Part shown: positions 44,811 through 54,658 of the stretch, one piece after another
Layout of the letters: each line of letters starts with the position of its first letter
Numbering within the stretch: the stretch's first letter is position 1
DNA from: Paulinella micropora
Lineage: Eukaryota; Cercozoa; Imbricatea; Euglyphida
Length of the DNA stretch: 64,000 nucleotides
NCBI GenBank assembly: GCA_009731375.1
Contig: BJOX01000030.1
Location: forward strand, 1,289,859 to 1,353,858
Direction of reading: 5' to 3'
Notes under the pieces: generated by a model
Databases searched by the model: none
Told to the model about the DNA's origin: nothing
Seen by the model: the letters and a program-made list of their open reading frames with translations, nothing else
Position numbers and translations under genes: made by a program

Positions 44811-46296
44811 ATGCCTGTCCAATACGGAGGAGAACTAGTCCATCAGACTAAGGAACTGCTCACTGGTAAGTATGAATTGAACAAACTTACCAGCCGTGAA
44901 GGGTCGGCAAATGTCACACTTACTACTGCTGGTGGTATGGAAAGCACCTTTGAAATTCCTACCCGCCCTTTGAACCTTGCGAGGTCGGTGTTGCGATTTA
45001 CTTACACTCCTGATGCATCAGGTGCTGACCATTACAATCGTATTAAAATGGATTGTCTGAGTATGATTAAAACTATTGAACTGCGAAGCCGAAGCGGGCA
45101 GTATTTGTGTAATCTTCAACACGTTGGCAATTACACTAATATGGTTTGGAAACCTGAAATTAAATATGAAAATTTATGGCCCTTGAAAACCACGGGGCTT
45201 ATGATGACGACAAGAAAACAGGTAATTCTGGTGCTATGCTTCAAAAATGTAATGCTGGAAAGATTGTCGTCGGAAGTATAGCAGAAAGGCTAGCAATCAC
45301 CGCTGGAGCAGACTCAGATCATGTTAGGGATGCTATTCAAGCATACTACAAAGTGCCAAGTGTAAATGCTCGTCGCCACAATGATACCGCTCTCGCTGAT
45401 AGCACTGCTGGAACCTATAGCCTTGTTGATGTTGAATATGAGGAGGCTAAGTATTTCGAAGGCGGGACTGATAACTCCGCTACTCCTGCTATCAGTGTTA
45501 AGTTTCCTTTGGGTATGCTGTTTGGAACTATTTTTGAATTGGATAAGAGTATTGGTTTTAATGAAATTTTGGATTTGAGAATTGTGTGGGAGAGCACTAT
45601 GCGAACTTCATTCTACGGCACTGACGAAAGTTCTATTTCCACTGGTGCGACGGCTGCCGCTGTTGGCGCTAGTGTTTCCGGTTTAAACTGACCCAAATGT
45701 TATTATGGGTGTTCAACAAAAGATTGCTGGTGAAGGCTTTCCATTTAAGATTGAATATCCCATTGCTTGGAAGCAGAACCTTTCATCGGCAAGCAAAAAA
45801 TTTCGCAGTAAAAATGAACCGCTCGCAGGGTGAAAGAATTCGCCGTATCTATACATCCGCCTTTCACAACGCTGAGAGTGCTAATACTTCTTTTCATAAT
45901 AGCAACTTACCTGCTGGTTATGCGGCGGGGCCTCCGGTCGTAAAGGCTCAATGCTCTAAAATTCAGACATATTACACAACCCTTGACGGAAGTCGTATTC
46001 AACAATTTGACATTAACACTTCAAATAATGAAGACTATATGCTTCTCAAAGATAAGTTTAAGGGTAGTGCCATTTTGAATTCGAATGTGTATCATTACAA
46101 CTGGTTTCACGTGGATACATGGGATAACAACCGCCCGCTGTGCGATAAGGATACCGACGGGTATGAGGTGAGTGGTCTGAGCCTAGACACCGAGAGACGA
46201 TATGAATTTGTCAGTACTACTGCGGGTGCTAATCACACTTTTGCCATTCTTCAACGAAGCGTGCTTGCTAAGGGAATTGAAATTTTGATGTCGTAG
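44811..46296 (+). pseudogene. mcp: Major capsid protein, double jelly roll (frameshifted)
   Basis: Forms the icosahedral shell. Starts MPVQYGGELVHQTKELLTGK after a TATATT-containing leader, with MESTFEIPTRPLNLARSVLR typical of Polinton/PLV capsid proteins. It continues in a second frame (AERLAITAGADSDHVRDAIQ), a third (GVQQKIAGEGFPFKIEYPIA) and a last one (GERIRRIYTSAFHNAESANT ... ILQRSVLAKGIEILMS, TAG). Total about 490 residues, the expected size. Frameshifts near 45175, 45680 and 45815. Confidence 0.8.
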
Positions 46297-46366
46297 ATAT
46301 TTATTAACTTTGTAAAACTAATAAAAATAAAAAAAGAAAAAAGAAAATTATTTTTATATATAAGAG

Positions 46367-47599
46367 ATGTCTCACCAGAGAAATTTGATTGCAGAAAATC
46401 CAAACGAAAAGTTTGTAAATGTCAAAGTTGGATATGATGGACACATTGAAACTAATCATATGAAGACCGCTTTTGGTGAAACCCTAACCAGTTCCTTAAC
46501 ACCAGTATTACAGGAAATCTTACCATATACCATTGATACACGGGTATGGACAAAAACAGAAACAAGGCGTCCGTTTCATTGAATAATAATATGGCGGAAT
46601 TGAAAACAACTGCTGATGCTACCGCTGATGCCGTTATGGTAAGCAAAAGAAAAATAAAATATCGCACTGGTGTGGGGGTTGTAGCCCGCTTCACTGCTTT
46701 ATGGACAACGGACGAAACCGAAGATTATTATTCGTGGATAGGTATCGGAGATAGCGAATTACTTAATGGTTTCTACTTTTTCAAGACTAGAGATGAAGGA
46801 ATGAATATTCTACATACCATAGGAGGAGCCCCAACCGCAATTCCACAAGCGACCTGGGATGACCCGTGCGACGGAACAGGAGATATGCCTGTATTAGACT
46901 GGACAAAGAGAAATGTATTTCAAATTCAATTTCAATACTTAGGTTTTGGTGCTATTAAGTTTTCTACTGAAAATCCAAAGACAGGCGAGTTTCAATTAGT
47001 CCATACGATTAAGTATGCAAATGCCAACACGGGTGTCAGTCTGCGGAATACTACATTGCCAGTTGTAGCACGAATTCTTAATAATAATGCGGGAGTTGGA
47101 ATACAAAGATTGAAGACAGCAAGTTGTAGTTTGTTTGTTAAAGGCACCAACACTATTAATACAAGTATTACAAATACGGCGGAAGGGAGTGAAGCAGGTA
47201 ATATAACTGAAAGCCCCATTTTGAGTATCAGGAAGAAAGCACTATACGATAATAGCCTAACCAACTATTCAAATGTCTTTCTTTCTTTGATAAGTATTAC
47301 AAATGAAGATACTAAGGCTAATGTTGTCAGAATGGTATTGAACGGAACACTGACAGGGGCGGGTTTTGCTGATGTTAATGCCAAAACTTCAATTGTAGAT
47401 ACAGACACAAAAGCAACTGCTATCGCAAACGGAACAACAATTTTTAAGATTTATGTTAATGCTGGCTCTACCAGATTAATCTCAGAAATTATGATATCCC
47501 ATTAGCCCCAAATGAAGTATTGACATTCACACAGAAGTCAGTTTCTGCTGGCGGTGGCAGCAATATTAATGTTATTGCTAACTTTATAGAGGATCAATA
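46367..47599 (+). pseudogene. Putative virion surface or fibre-base protein
   Basis: Starts MSHQRNLIAENPNEKFVNVK after a TTTTTATATATAAGAG leader. A second frame from about 46546 gives YRTGVGVVARFTALWTTDET, NVFQIQFQYLGFGAIKFSTE and LVHTIKYANANTGVSLRNTT, then a third short frame PLAPNEVLTFTQKSVSAGGG to TAA. The FQIQFQYLGFGAI segment resembles beta-rich structural proteins I recall from phages and algal viruses. Frameshifts near 46545 and 47500. Structural role inferred from position after the capsid gene. Confidence 0.55.
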
Positions 47600-47627
47600 A
47601 AGCAAAAAAACAATGAGTGATTTATCT

Positions 47628-48033
47628 TTATTTTTTTAGTATCTTTTTTTTTACATTACCTTTTACAACACGAACAACATCGCTCGCATTCTTTGCTATA
47701 CATCCTTCGTCTGTAGCATTCGCTGTACCACCTACGGCGGTAGCATTTGCTATCTCGTCACCAACATTAGCCTTTATTTCGGTAATTCCTGTTTCACTCA
47801 CTACAAGATCGGCTGTCTTAAATGGTGTGCTTGGTTCATCATCCATTATTTTTTGTAATGTAGCCTCCAATGGAATAACTACTTTCACATTGTCGTCCCT
47901 CGGTTTGTATTGCTCATAGAAAGATACAATGTCAGGTTTAGTCCATTTAATCGTGGGCTTTTAATTTCGCTGTCAATGTTTCATTTTTCAATTTCATTTA
48001 AGTAGTCCTGTTTGGTGTTCAGGTCAGTCATCT
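47628..48033 (-). pseudogene. Hypothetical minus-strand protein
   Basis: The intact part (47628-47888) reads KVVIPLEATLQKIMDDEPST and ends VRVVKGNVKKKILKK. Upstream, the other frames give MTDLNTKQDYLNEIEK (from 48033) and FYEQYKPRDDNVK, so it is probably one broken gene. Not recognised. Confidence 0.4.
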
Positions 48034-48129
48034 TATATTATTAATATAATTTTTTATTAATCTATTTTAGAGTGTTGTATATACTAAGCGGGGTAATTTT
48101 AAAACAAAGAAAGAAATAATAATATATAT

Positions 48130-48705
48130 ATAAGAAATATTGCTAGTAAATATAAGCACAATGAAAAGTTAAATAAAAATGATAGTAATTTTATTAAGGG
48201 TATTATAATTAATCATCCAGATTATAAGACAAAATTTGAACATTTGATAAATTGTGAAATTGATGTTGAAAATAATGGATATGGTAGTAAGCACTTTCGT
48301 ATAGGACAAAAAGCATTTTCGTGTGGTATAATTGTATTAATTACATAGGGCTAAATAAAGAGAAACAAATGATGAGATACACAAAGAAAAAATTTAATGA
48401 TGCATGTAGAAATACAATAAAAAATCAAATAGAAGAATATTTAAATAAAATGGAACATATGTGAAATAACAAAAGAAATACACAATAGAAAAAATGTTCA
48501 TGTTGACCATCACTTTGAAAAAATAAAGTTTAAAGAAAAAACTATTACAGACCTATATTTAAAAGAGAATGAATTAAACTATGGCAATGTAGAAACAGAA
48601 GAAAGAGAAGACTTTAGGGAAATTCTAAAAGAGCCACACTATACACAATTTAATAATTTTCATAGAGAAAAAGCGAGATATTGAGAATAATAAAAAAGAA
48701 ATAAA
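48130..48705 (+). pseudogene. DUF3223/DCL-like protein (decayed)
   Basis: Pieces in several frames: KGIIINHPDYKTKFEHLINC, HFRIGQKAFSCGYNCINYIG, RYTKKKFNDACRNTIKNQIE and HVDHHFEKIKFKEKTITDLY. The order (FxxxKKFNDAxR..., then VHVDHH with FKxxxxxxL) resembles DCL/DUF3223 domain proteins known from plastids and some algal viruses and virophages. No continuous frame; frameshifts and a TGA near 48460. Tentative. Confidence 0.35.
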
Positions 48706-48727
48706 TTTAAAGGAGAATGTAGGGTGA

Positions 48728-48900
48728 TTATAGAATATATTTAGCCATTTCTTTTTTTAGTTCTGGATAGTTTTCCATCATAGGTTGTTTATTCATCCAT
48801 ATTAAGTATTGCTTATCAAATACAATGACATCAGCCACTGACTTCTCCTTATATTTTCCAATAGGTAGCAATCCTTGTTCTTGAAATTTCTTACTTTCAG
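48728..48900 (-). pseudogene. Exonuclease C-terminal-like fragment
   Basis: The minus-strand frame ends LPIGKYKEKSVADVIVFDKQ then YLIWMNKQPMMENYPELKKE and MAKYIL TAA. This matches the short GKYKGKSxxxVxxxDxxYLxWxxxQP module found at the C-terminus of some viral and phage exonucleases. Upstream the frame runs into the palindrome array (repeating RYTLNS), so the N-terminal part is lost or replaced. Confidence 0.45.
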
Positions 48901-48919
48901 ACACTACAACCCCGTTTAT

Positions 48920-49640
48920 TCCTAAGTCAAACGTCAAGGTATACCTTGAATTCAAGGTATACCTTGAGTTCAGGGTATACCTTGCATATTTATTAAATTG
49001 ATTTTCAAGGTTTACCCTATGTTGGCAAGGTTTACCCCCAAATTTTAATAAGTAAACGACGATTTTCATTGAGTTTTTAGAGGGCCGACCCGGGACGAAA
49101 AAAAAAAACACACTAAAAACTCAAGGTATACCTTGACGCTAAAATTCAAGGTATACCTTGAATTTAGCGTCAAGGTATACCTTGACTTTAAATTCAAGGT
49201 ATACCTTGGATTTGCGTCAAGGTATGCCTTGGATTTGCGTCAAGGTATAGCTTGACTTTAAATTCAAAGGTATACCTTGCGTTCAAGGTATTCCTTGACT
49301 TTAAATCCAAGGTATACCTTGAATTCAAAGTCAAGGTATACCTTGAATTTGCGTCAAGGTATACCTTGACGCAAATCTAAGGTATACCTTGATGCAAATC
49401 CAAGGTATACCTTGGATTTAAAGTCAAGGTATACCTTGACTTTGAATTCAAGGTATACCTGGAATTTAAAGTCAAGGTATTCCTTGACGCTAAGTTCAAA
49501 GTATGCCTTGACTCTAAATTCAAGGTTTTCTTGACTTGGAATCTATCTTTCAATGTACGTCACCTTGATATTTCAAGGTATACCTTGGAATATCAAGGTA
49601 TACCTTGACTGGTTCAAGGTATACCTTGACTATTCCAAAG
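48920..49640. repeat. Dense GGTATACC palindrome array
   Basis: Well over fifteen copies of the 16-base palindrome TCAAGGTATACCTTGA (with single-base variants) separated by spacers of about 5-12 bases such as ATTTAGCG, CTTTAAAT and TTTGCG. A 12-bp inverted repeat (49068-49079 and 49113-49124, TTGAGTTTTTAG) sits inside with CCCGGG and an A11 run. Confidence 0.9.
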
Positions 49641-49722
49641 TATACCTTGAATATTTCAAGGTATACGTTGGATATGTCAGGTAAACATTGAAAGGCTAAG
49701 TCCTTGCATTTCTATTTCTAGT
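49541..49722 (-). mobile_element. GGTATACC unit, copy 1 (reverse)
   Basis: Bounded by CTATCTTTCAATGTACGTCACCTTGATATTTC-type sequence on the left and GGTAAACATTGAAAGGCTAA with GTCCTTGCAT on the right, with several palindromes between. The same borders, in the opposite orientation, frame the units at 54736, 58906 and 62886. Confidence 0.75.
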
Positions 49723-49759
49723 CAAGGTATACATGGAATTTAGAATCAAGGAATACCTA

Positions 49760-50283
49760 CTGTTCCGCATTTACCAAAACTTTCTTGGACGGCGGCCTAC
49801 TACGCTTTCCCTTTGCCATAGCCAACGGGGCATTCCCTGCTTCTGTTTCGTTTTCTCCCGAGTTATTAGACACTGGTACAATAGCAAAACTAGGCTTCTT
49901 TCGTCCCCCCTTTACGCTTGCTTCTTGTCTTTTGCCTTCCCCCTCTTTTTCTACCTGTTCTTGGCCTCTGCCCCTGCCAGGTTGTGCTTCCTTTCGTCCA
50001 GACCAGACAAAATCTTGAAAATAAGTTCGCGAATTAGGAGATGCGATTGTCCAAGATCTAGTTGCTCACTATAAACTAATTCATCAAGTAGCCCATATTT
50101 GCGGCCTGCCTCAGAACGTGCTGGTCTCAGAGCCTTAAGTTTATGTTTCTTGTCCGTCCACGTATCCAACTGCTTAACTGAAACGACAAGCTCTTCCTCA
50201 CCCAAAAATTCATCTTGCGCCTCAACTATGCAATTGCTTTCTTTACCATCATATTCCACACGCAATAACAGCCCTGGGCGCAC
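49760..50283 (-). CDS. Hypothetical basic protein
   Basis: The upstream part reads RPGLLLRVEYDGKESNCIVE, AQDEFLGEEELVVSVKQLDT and LIRELIFKILSGLDERKHNL. The frame ends near AACAG|GTAGAA, a possible donor. A second frame closer to 49760 is Lys/Arg-rich (KAMAKGKRSRPP-like, ending KVLVNAEQ). The N-terminal part has a small beta-barrel look, but I cannot assign it. Possibly C-terminal to, or downstream of, the methyltransferase-like gene. Confidence 0.35.
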
Positions 50284-50392
50284 GCCCTCCAGTCGCGGTA
50301 CTCGATAAAACTACTACCACACATGCAAGTACAATTAGTAGCGCATCTCGGATGCATCACACTTCAAACTTGACGTACGAGTCAAACTTTTA

Positions 50393-51204
50393 TTATTTCA
50401 GTCTTTTCCAACACACCAGAACAAATTTTTCCGAACCTGAACTACGTGCAATTGTCAAACGCGGTCTGTATCTATGCAAAGTGAAACCTGCCTGTTCAAG
50501 CATCGAAAATGCAAGCCTGTGCCCTTGAGGCCGCTTGCTCTCATCTGCTACCAGGACATATTTGATCTGTGGACATGTGCGTATGAAATGCAACACTACT
50601 TCCTTGTGCCCTGCCTGCCAAGCTGTCCAGAATAGAAACACCACCACGTTGCCGTGCCATTTGTATTTTTTGAAGTAACGCTCCAAATCAACAGTGTTCT
50701 GTATTCTAGCTTTCCACAAAACCACAGGATCTTGTTGAGTCCACAACTCTGCATGTCCACTTTCCTGGCGAACAACACTAGCCCTGCCCACTTTCAACTT
50801 CCATTCCCTAGAACAATCGTTTTGCTCCAAACCAGTCACGCATCCATACCCAAAAACCATGGCTGCGAGAAAACGTTCTCGACTCCACAACCTATGTTCC
50901 AAAACATGTAATCTGCCCTTTCGCAATACGATACCGCATTCACTGCTGATAATACTCCTGTCATGCTTAGAGTTCCCCCTATTCCCTTCTCAGCAATGTG
51001 TAGGAGGTCGACACTGTTTTTGAATGCACCATGAATCGCCAAGACATCGCACACAGCCCAATTTCTTGGGTCAGGTTGTGCCATGAACAGGGGGCATAAC
51101 GCGTTGCAAGCTCTACACTTTGACTGCGTAAAAATATTTACACTATCGCAACCTGTCACCTCACACCTCCAGGGCGGCAGCCTTTTTACCCATGTTGTTG
51201 ACAT
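50393..51204 (-). CDS. RanBP2-type zinc finger + class I SAM methyltransferase-like protein
   Basis: Starts MSTTWVKRLPPWRCEVTGCD. Residues W-x-C-x4-C-x3-N-x6-C-x2-C match the RanBP2 zinc finger exactly. Then ADYMFWNIGCGV, a SAM-binding motif I, followed in another frame by RERFLAAMVFGYGCVTGLEQ and N, an acidic motif II position. Later FFIRTC-like and VLVADESKRPQGHRLAFSML segments lead to the C-terminus (FVLVCWKRLK, stop). Motif spacing resembles DOT1-like or other Rossmann methyltransferases. One frameshift near 50885 (or an unseen tiny intron). About 265 residues. Substrate unknown. Confidence 0.5.
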
Positions 51205-51284
51205 CGCCTACCACCAGGTAGGCATGCAAACAACTTTGCGGACTAGTGTACATGTGCACATCGATTGTAGAAAAAAAGGCTAAG

Positions 51285-51410
51285 GATTGCCTTAAAAAAA
51301 CCAAGGTATGCCTTAAACAGTCAAGGTATACCTTGAAACATCAGGGTATACTTTGAAAGGTCAGGGTATACCTTGAAAAGTCAGGGTATGCATTGAACTT
51401 TGCAGAGGAG
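51285..51410. repeat. GGTATACC array between two minus-strand genes
   Basis: Five or more degenerate copies (AAGGTATGCCTT, CAAGGTATACCTTG, CAGGGTATACTTTG and similar) between the methyltransferase-like gene and the SET-like fragment. Confidence 0.8.
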
Positions 51411-51523
51411 AGAGACACCACAGAGGTATGCATTTTTTAATGGGATTGTACAGTTCCAAACCAGGGATCCTACTTCCTGTCCGATATTCCGCCACTGTAA
51501 GCACTCCTTGCCGTAGTGAATGG

Positions 51524-51997
51524 TTATGCATTGACTGAAAAAATGTTTTCGATAGACCGAATTAAAACACGAGCTCCATCATTCTCTATTGCTGCTTCAC
51601 AATTGGGCCGCAAACTATGCTGGGCAAATCCCCCACCCTCCCGGTACAGAGCTTCATGTAGAACTTCATGACTCCTGTTGCGAGCAGCTAAGAGCCTCCC
51701 CCTCACTTTGTCAGTGAACACTAATTTTCTTCCCTTGCACACTTCTATGGCTCGTGCGTGCTTCTCTTCCTCCGGACAAACTGAGTCGCTCTTTACATAC
51801 TCACCCCCATAGGCCATGATGACAGTCCCAGGTTTACCAATCCACAGTTTCCCCATCCGCTTGGCAATCTTGGGGACCGCCACAACGTAAAAACCCCTCC
51901 CGTCCTGGATGTCGACCAGGGACAAAAATCCCGCATCGAAACCCACAGCGCAACGCACCCTTTTTGCTTCCTGCGGTTCGTGAGCTTTCTCATACTC
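51524..51997 (-). CDS. SET-domain-like fragment
   Basis: Open from the N gap (51998-52007) to a stop at 51524. It reads GKPGTVIMAYGGEYVKSDSV, then GGFAQHSLRPNCEAAIENDG and ARVLIRSIENI. The GTVIxxYGGEYV strand and HSxxPNCEAxI segment match the SET lysine-methyltransferase core (GxxIxEYxGExx ... NHSCxPNCxxxx). The NHSC asparagine position is Q and Cys is L, and the catalytic C-terminal Tyr region is missing, so it may be inactive or truncated. Confidence 0.45.
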   Translation of the reverse strand, partial: EYEKAHEPQEAKRVRCAVGFDAGFLSLVDIQDGRGFYVVAVPKIAKRMGKLWIGKPGTVIMAYGGEYVKSDSVCPEEEKHARAIEVCKGRKLVFTDKVRGRLLAARNRSHEVLHEALYREGGGFAQHSLRPNCEAAIENDGARVLIRSIENIFSVNA

Positions 51998-52007
51998 NNN
52001 NNNNNNN
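51998..52007. other. Assembly gap (10 N)
   Basis: Cuts the SET-like frame at its N-terminal side; a C-run follows at 52029-52040. Confidence 0.9.
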
Positions 52008-52660
52008 GGCTATAGCTAATAAAGCCTAGCAATAACACCCCCCCCCCCCCGGAGACACACACACACCAAGTACATCAATCGATAACTACATTAATAAACA
52101 CACACCATACACACACACCATACTCATTCTGGTGACCATGATTGATTAGTATTAGTAATATATATTTACAATGTAAAAATGTCCCCAGAAGGGGACTCTC
52201 GCCAATTGTGTTTGGTGACTGCCCAACTGGACGGCAGCACCCAGACAAATTGAAAGCTTGGTTGTGACCGGCATCCTGACCAACTAGGAAGGCCTGGGCA
52301 ACACGGGGCAACTTGTACATGCATCTATCCGACTATGTGCGACCCGAAAAACCGGGCCTTGCCCATGAAGTCGGCGGTGTAACAAGATGGAATCCTTCGG
52401 ACCAGCTCCAACTTACCCCAAATACAGGAATAGGTTCACAACCAACAGCATTTCAACTTGTAAACAATGGGCTTGGTTATGTGTTGTAATATACAACACC
52501 AATAACACCAAATACCTCAATCCATAACTACATCAATAAATACATAGGCATGGTCACATTTGTCTTCCAAGTGCGCTGTGCATCCAGTTTGAGTAGATAT
52601 AAACATATGTAACAGGAAAGGTAGGTGTACCTGTTTCGCTGCCACAGTCACAGGCGCAGC
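52008..52660. repeat. Non-coding stretch with a 40-bp direct repeat
   Basis: Related segments at about 52064 and 52499 (ACACCAAGTACATCAATCGA and ACACCAAATACCTCAATCCA, continuing AACTACATHAATAAA). The sequence between has no supported gene. Perhaps an inserted element with duplicated ends. Confidence 0.45.
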
Positions 52661-52669
52661 AGGCGCGGA

Positions 52670-52790
52670 CAAAGAGGAAGAAGACGAAGAGGAAGAAGAC
52701 GAAGAGGAAGAAGACGAAGAGGAAGAAGACGAAGAGGAAGAAGACGAAGAGGAAGAAGACGAAGAGGAAGAAGAGGAAGTGGACTTCTTG
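52670..52790. repeat. 18-bp acidic-codon minisatellite
   Basis: Six or so tandem copies of GAAGAAGACGAAGAGGAA. Codes for Glu/Asp on the plus strand or poly-Ser on the minus strand; the poly-Ser reading continues a minus-strand frame (FNSGSKKSTSSSS). Confidence 0.85.
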
Positions 52791-53049
52791 GAGCCTGAAT
52801 TAAAGTGGTCATGAGCGTGAGTCAGGACCGAAAGCAGCTGTCTTTCTCTCTCCCTCTCCCTCAGGTCCGGGCGAGGTAGAAGTGTTAGACAAAATCAATT
52901 TATCTAACAATGCTACCTCTCCCGAGTAACGTTGTCATCAGGCGGCAGAGTCTTTGCATTTCCAATTCGCCAACAATCGCGCAACTTGGAATTGCAAATT
53001 CTCCAACAAGCAACAGTTCATCCACAGAGAACCCAGCTTCTTGTAGCCT

Positions 53050-53255
53050 TTATCTTATCTTATCTTATCTTATCTTATCTTATCTTTTCTCTCTCTCTCT
53101 CTTCCTCTCCCTCCCTCCCTCCCTCTCTCTCTCTCTCTCTTTCTCTCTCTTACAGAAAAACCAAGGTATACCTTACAAAGTCAAGGAATACCTTAAAAAG
53201 GCAGGGTATGCCTTAAACATTCAAGGTATACCTTGAAAAGTCTGGGCATGAATGC
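53050..53255. repeat. TTATC, CT tracts and GGTATACC array
   Basis: (TTATC)n at 53052-53088, (CT)n to 53152, then four palindrome copies (CAAGGTATACCTTA and variants) up to 53243. Confidence 0.85.
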
Positions 53256-53332
53256 CGTTGCAGACCATGTCCATATGGCTGTTCCACGTATACAAGATTT
53301 TACTTTTTAATAAACATTCTGCACAAAAGAAT

Positions 53333-53553
53333 TCACTTTTCACCAGACTGTTCTAGGAACTCAGCCAGCAAACGGTCACAGTTAGTGAGATTCTGTTCTG
53401 GCTCCCACGAATCGTGCTCGTCGGAAAACCCTTTCCATCGAACAAGATAATCCTTTGTCCCTTTTTTCACCCTCAGTTTCAACAACTTCTCCACCTCTGC
53501 TTCAACATGTCCTTCCGAAACGTAGTCACTAGCAGACGAGGAGGCCTGCATCC
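53333..53553 (-). CDS. Chromodomain, last exon
   Basis: After a GACGTTCAG acceptor the exon reads SDYVSEGHVEAEVEKLLKLR, then GTKDYLVRWKGFSDEHDSWE and PEQNLTNCDRLLAEFLEQ, with TGA at 53333. This is a clear chromodomain, the reader of methylated histone tails. Compared with HP1, the first aromatic-cage Tyr is replaced (EAEVEK in place of EYVVEK), while the Trp and the second aromatic (WKGF) are kept, so methyl-lysine binding may be weakened. It is the C-terminal exon of a gene of at least ten exons on this strand. Confidence 0.85.
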
Positions 53554-53618
53554 CTGAACGTCAGGGGTAGTACATGTGTGTGCGTGACTGTGTCTATGTG
53601 AGATTGCACTGATAGTAC

Positions 53619-53819
53619 CTGAGCTGGACTTGTTGGCATTCTTTTTGTTCTTCTGCCCCTTCCCCACCTCTTTCTCCTTCTTCCCCTTCCCCGCCTCTTT
53701 CTCCTTCTTCCCCTTCCCCGCCTCTTTCTCCTTCTTCCTCTTCCCCGCCTCTTTCTCCTTCTTCCCTTTCTCGTTCTTCTCCTTCTTCCCTTTCCTCATC
53801 TTGCGACGCTTGGTGCTTC
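53619..53819 (-). CDS. Lys/Glu repeat exon of the chromodomain gene
   Basis: After CTTGTAG it reads STKRRKMRKGKKEKNEKGKK, then several KEKEAGKGKK units, and ends KNANKSSSG before GTACTA. The plus strand shows this as (CTTCTTCCCCTTCCCCGCCTCTTT)n. Highly charged linker, probably nuclear. Confidence 0.65.
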
Positions 53820-53895
53820 CTACAAGCGCCAGTTCAAGTGTTTCATACTTGTCTGTACTACATAACTTCATGCACGCGTGCGTACACAAACATAC

Positions 53896-54036
53896 ATTTC
53901 TCAGCCGTCCCCTCTGTGTCGTCGCTGGTGGACTCATCGCCTGAGCTTTCCTGCTGTTCCTCCTTGTCCTTCTTCATCTCTTTCTTGTTCTTCTTCGCCT
54001 TCTTGCGACGCTTGGCGCTTGTAGGCTTGGCGCTTC
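53896..54036 (-). CDS. Lys/Glu exon of the chromodomain gene
   Basis: Follows CTTGTAG, reads SAKRRKKAKKNKKEMKKDKE and ESSGDESTSDDTEGTAEK, with a GTATGT donor. Its downstream intron and the next exon start are near-copies of the 53819 exon start (CACTTGAACTGGCGCTTGTAG), so these exons arose by duplication. Confidence 0.65.
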
Positions 54037-54146
54037 CTACAAGCGCCAGTTCAAGTGTTTCATACTTGTCTGTATTACATAACTTCATGCACGCGACGGT
54101 GCGTGAACAAACATACCCTAACACACAGCCGCACTCACATACATAC

Positions 54147-54221
54147 CCTTGTCGCTCTCGTCACTGTCCTTGTGCTCCTCCTCGCTCTCGTCACTGTCCT
54201 TGTGCAGCTGGGGACGCTTGC
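54147..54221 (-). CDS. Acidic 75-bp exon of the chromodomain gene
   Basis: After CTTGTAG it reads KRPQLHKDSDESEEEHKDSD and ESDK before GTATGT. Contains two HKDSDES units from a 30-bp repeat. Confidence 0.6.
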
Positions 54222-54313
54222 CTACAAGCACCACGCATGCACGCGTGCGTGCACAAATTAAACACACACTAACACACACACATACACACACACACACACA
54301 CGCACACACACAT

Positions 54314-54578
54314 ACGCTTGGGCTTGGTCTTCTTGCTCTTGCGTCCCTCCCTCTTTTGCCTGGAGGCCCACAGCTACAAACGATTCATCCAACCCTGATG
54401 ATCGTTTTGGTACAACGACCGTACCCTTGAGTACACAATCATTCGAAACATATATTTTCATCGCAGTAGAGCAAGTTCAGGGTCACATAGTTAAAAAACT
54501 TCCACCAGAGCTCCTCCGCCTTCGGGTCGTAGTCGCGTGCATCCTTCTTGTCCATTGCCTTGAACCACCGCTCCATAG
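54314..54578 (-). CDS. Candidate exon(s) of the chromodomain gene
   Basis: After TTGTAAGCAG (exon from 54578) it reads MERWFKAMDKKDARDYDPKA then EELWWKFFNYVTLNLLYCDE before a stop, so a donor must lie inside. A second segment ending at 54314 is basic (KREGRKSKKTKPKR) before GTATGTG. The inner boundaries are not resolved. Confidence 0.4.
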
Positions 54579-54594
54579 CTGCTTACAACAAGTG

Positions 54595-54623
54595 TGTGTG
54601 TGTGCATGTATGTAAATAAATGC

Positions 54624-54658
<35 letters not shown>

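Larger units (their letters stand above)
28270..48900. mobile_element. Endogenous polinton-like virus (PLV/Maverick type)
   Basis: An AT-rich block of about 20.6 kb with the hallmark genes of Polintons and polinton-like viruses: protein-primed DNA polymerase B, rve integrase, packaging ATPase, adenovirus-like protease, penton-like minor capsid protein and major capsid protein, plus fibre-like proteins. Both edges are inferred. On the left, a perfect hairpin (TTTACCCCTC-CA-GAGGGGTAAA, 28270-28291) marks the change from host composition. On the right, the last viral-like gene runs into the GGTATACC array at about 48900. I found no convincing long terminal inverted repeats or target-site duplication. 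Nearly all large genes carry frameshifts or stops. Confidence 0.85.

Noticed and set aside
28270-48900. Long terminal inverted repeats of the viral element
   Set aside because: Comparison of the first few hundred bases with the reverse complement of the last 1.5 kb gave only short matches such as GGGTAAA.
48920-49640. Palindromic repeats with short spacers that look like a CRISPR array
   Set aside because: The repeat unit is only 14-16 bases, spacers are 5-12 bases and repetitive, there are no cas genes, and the context is eukaryotic.
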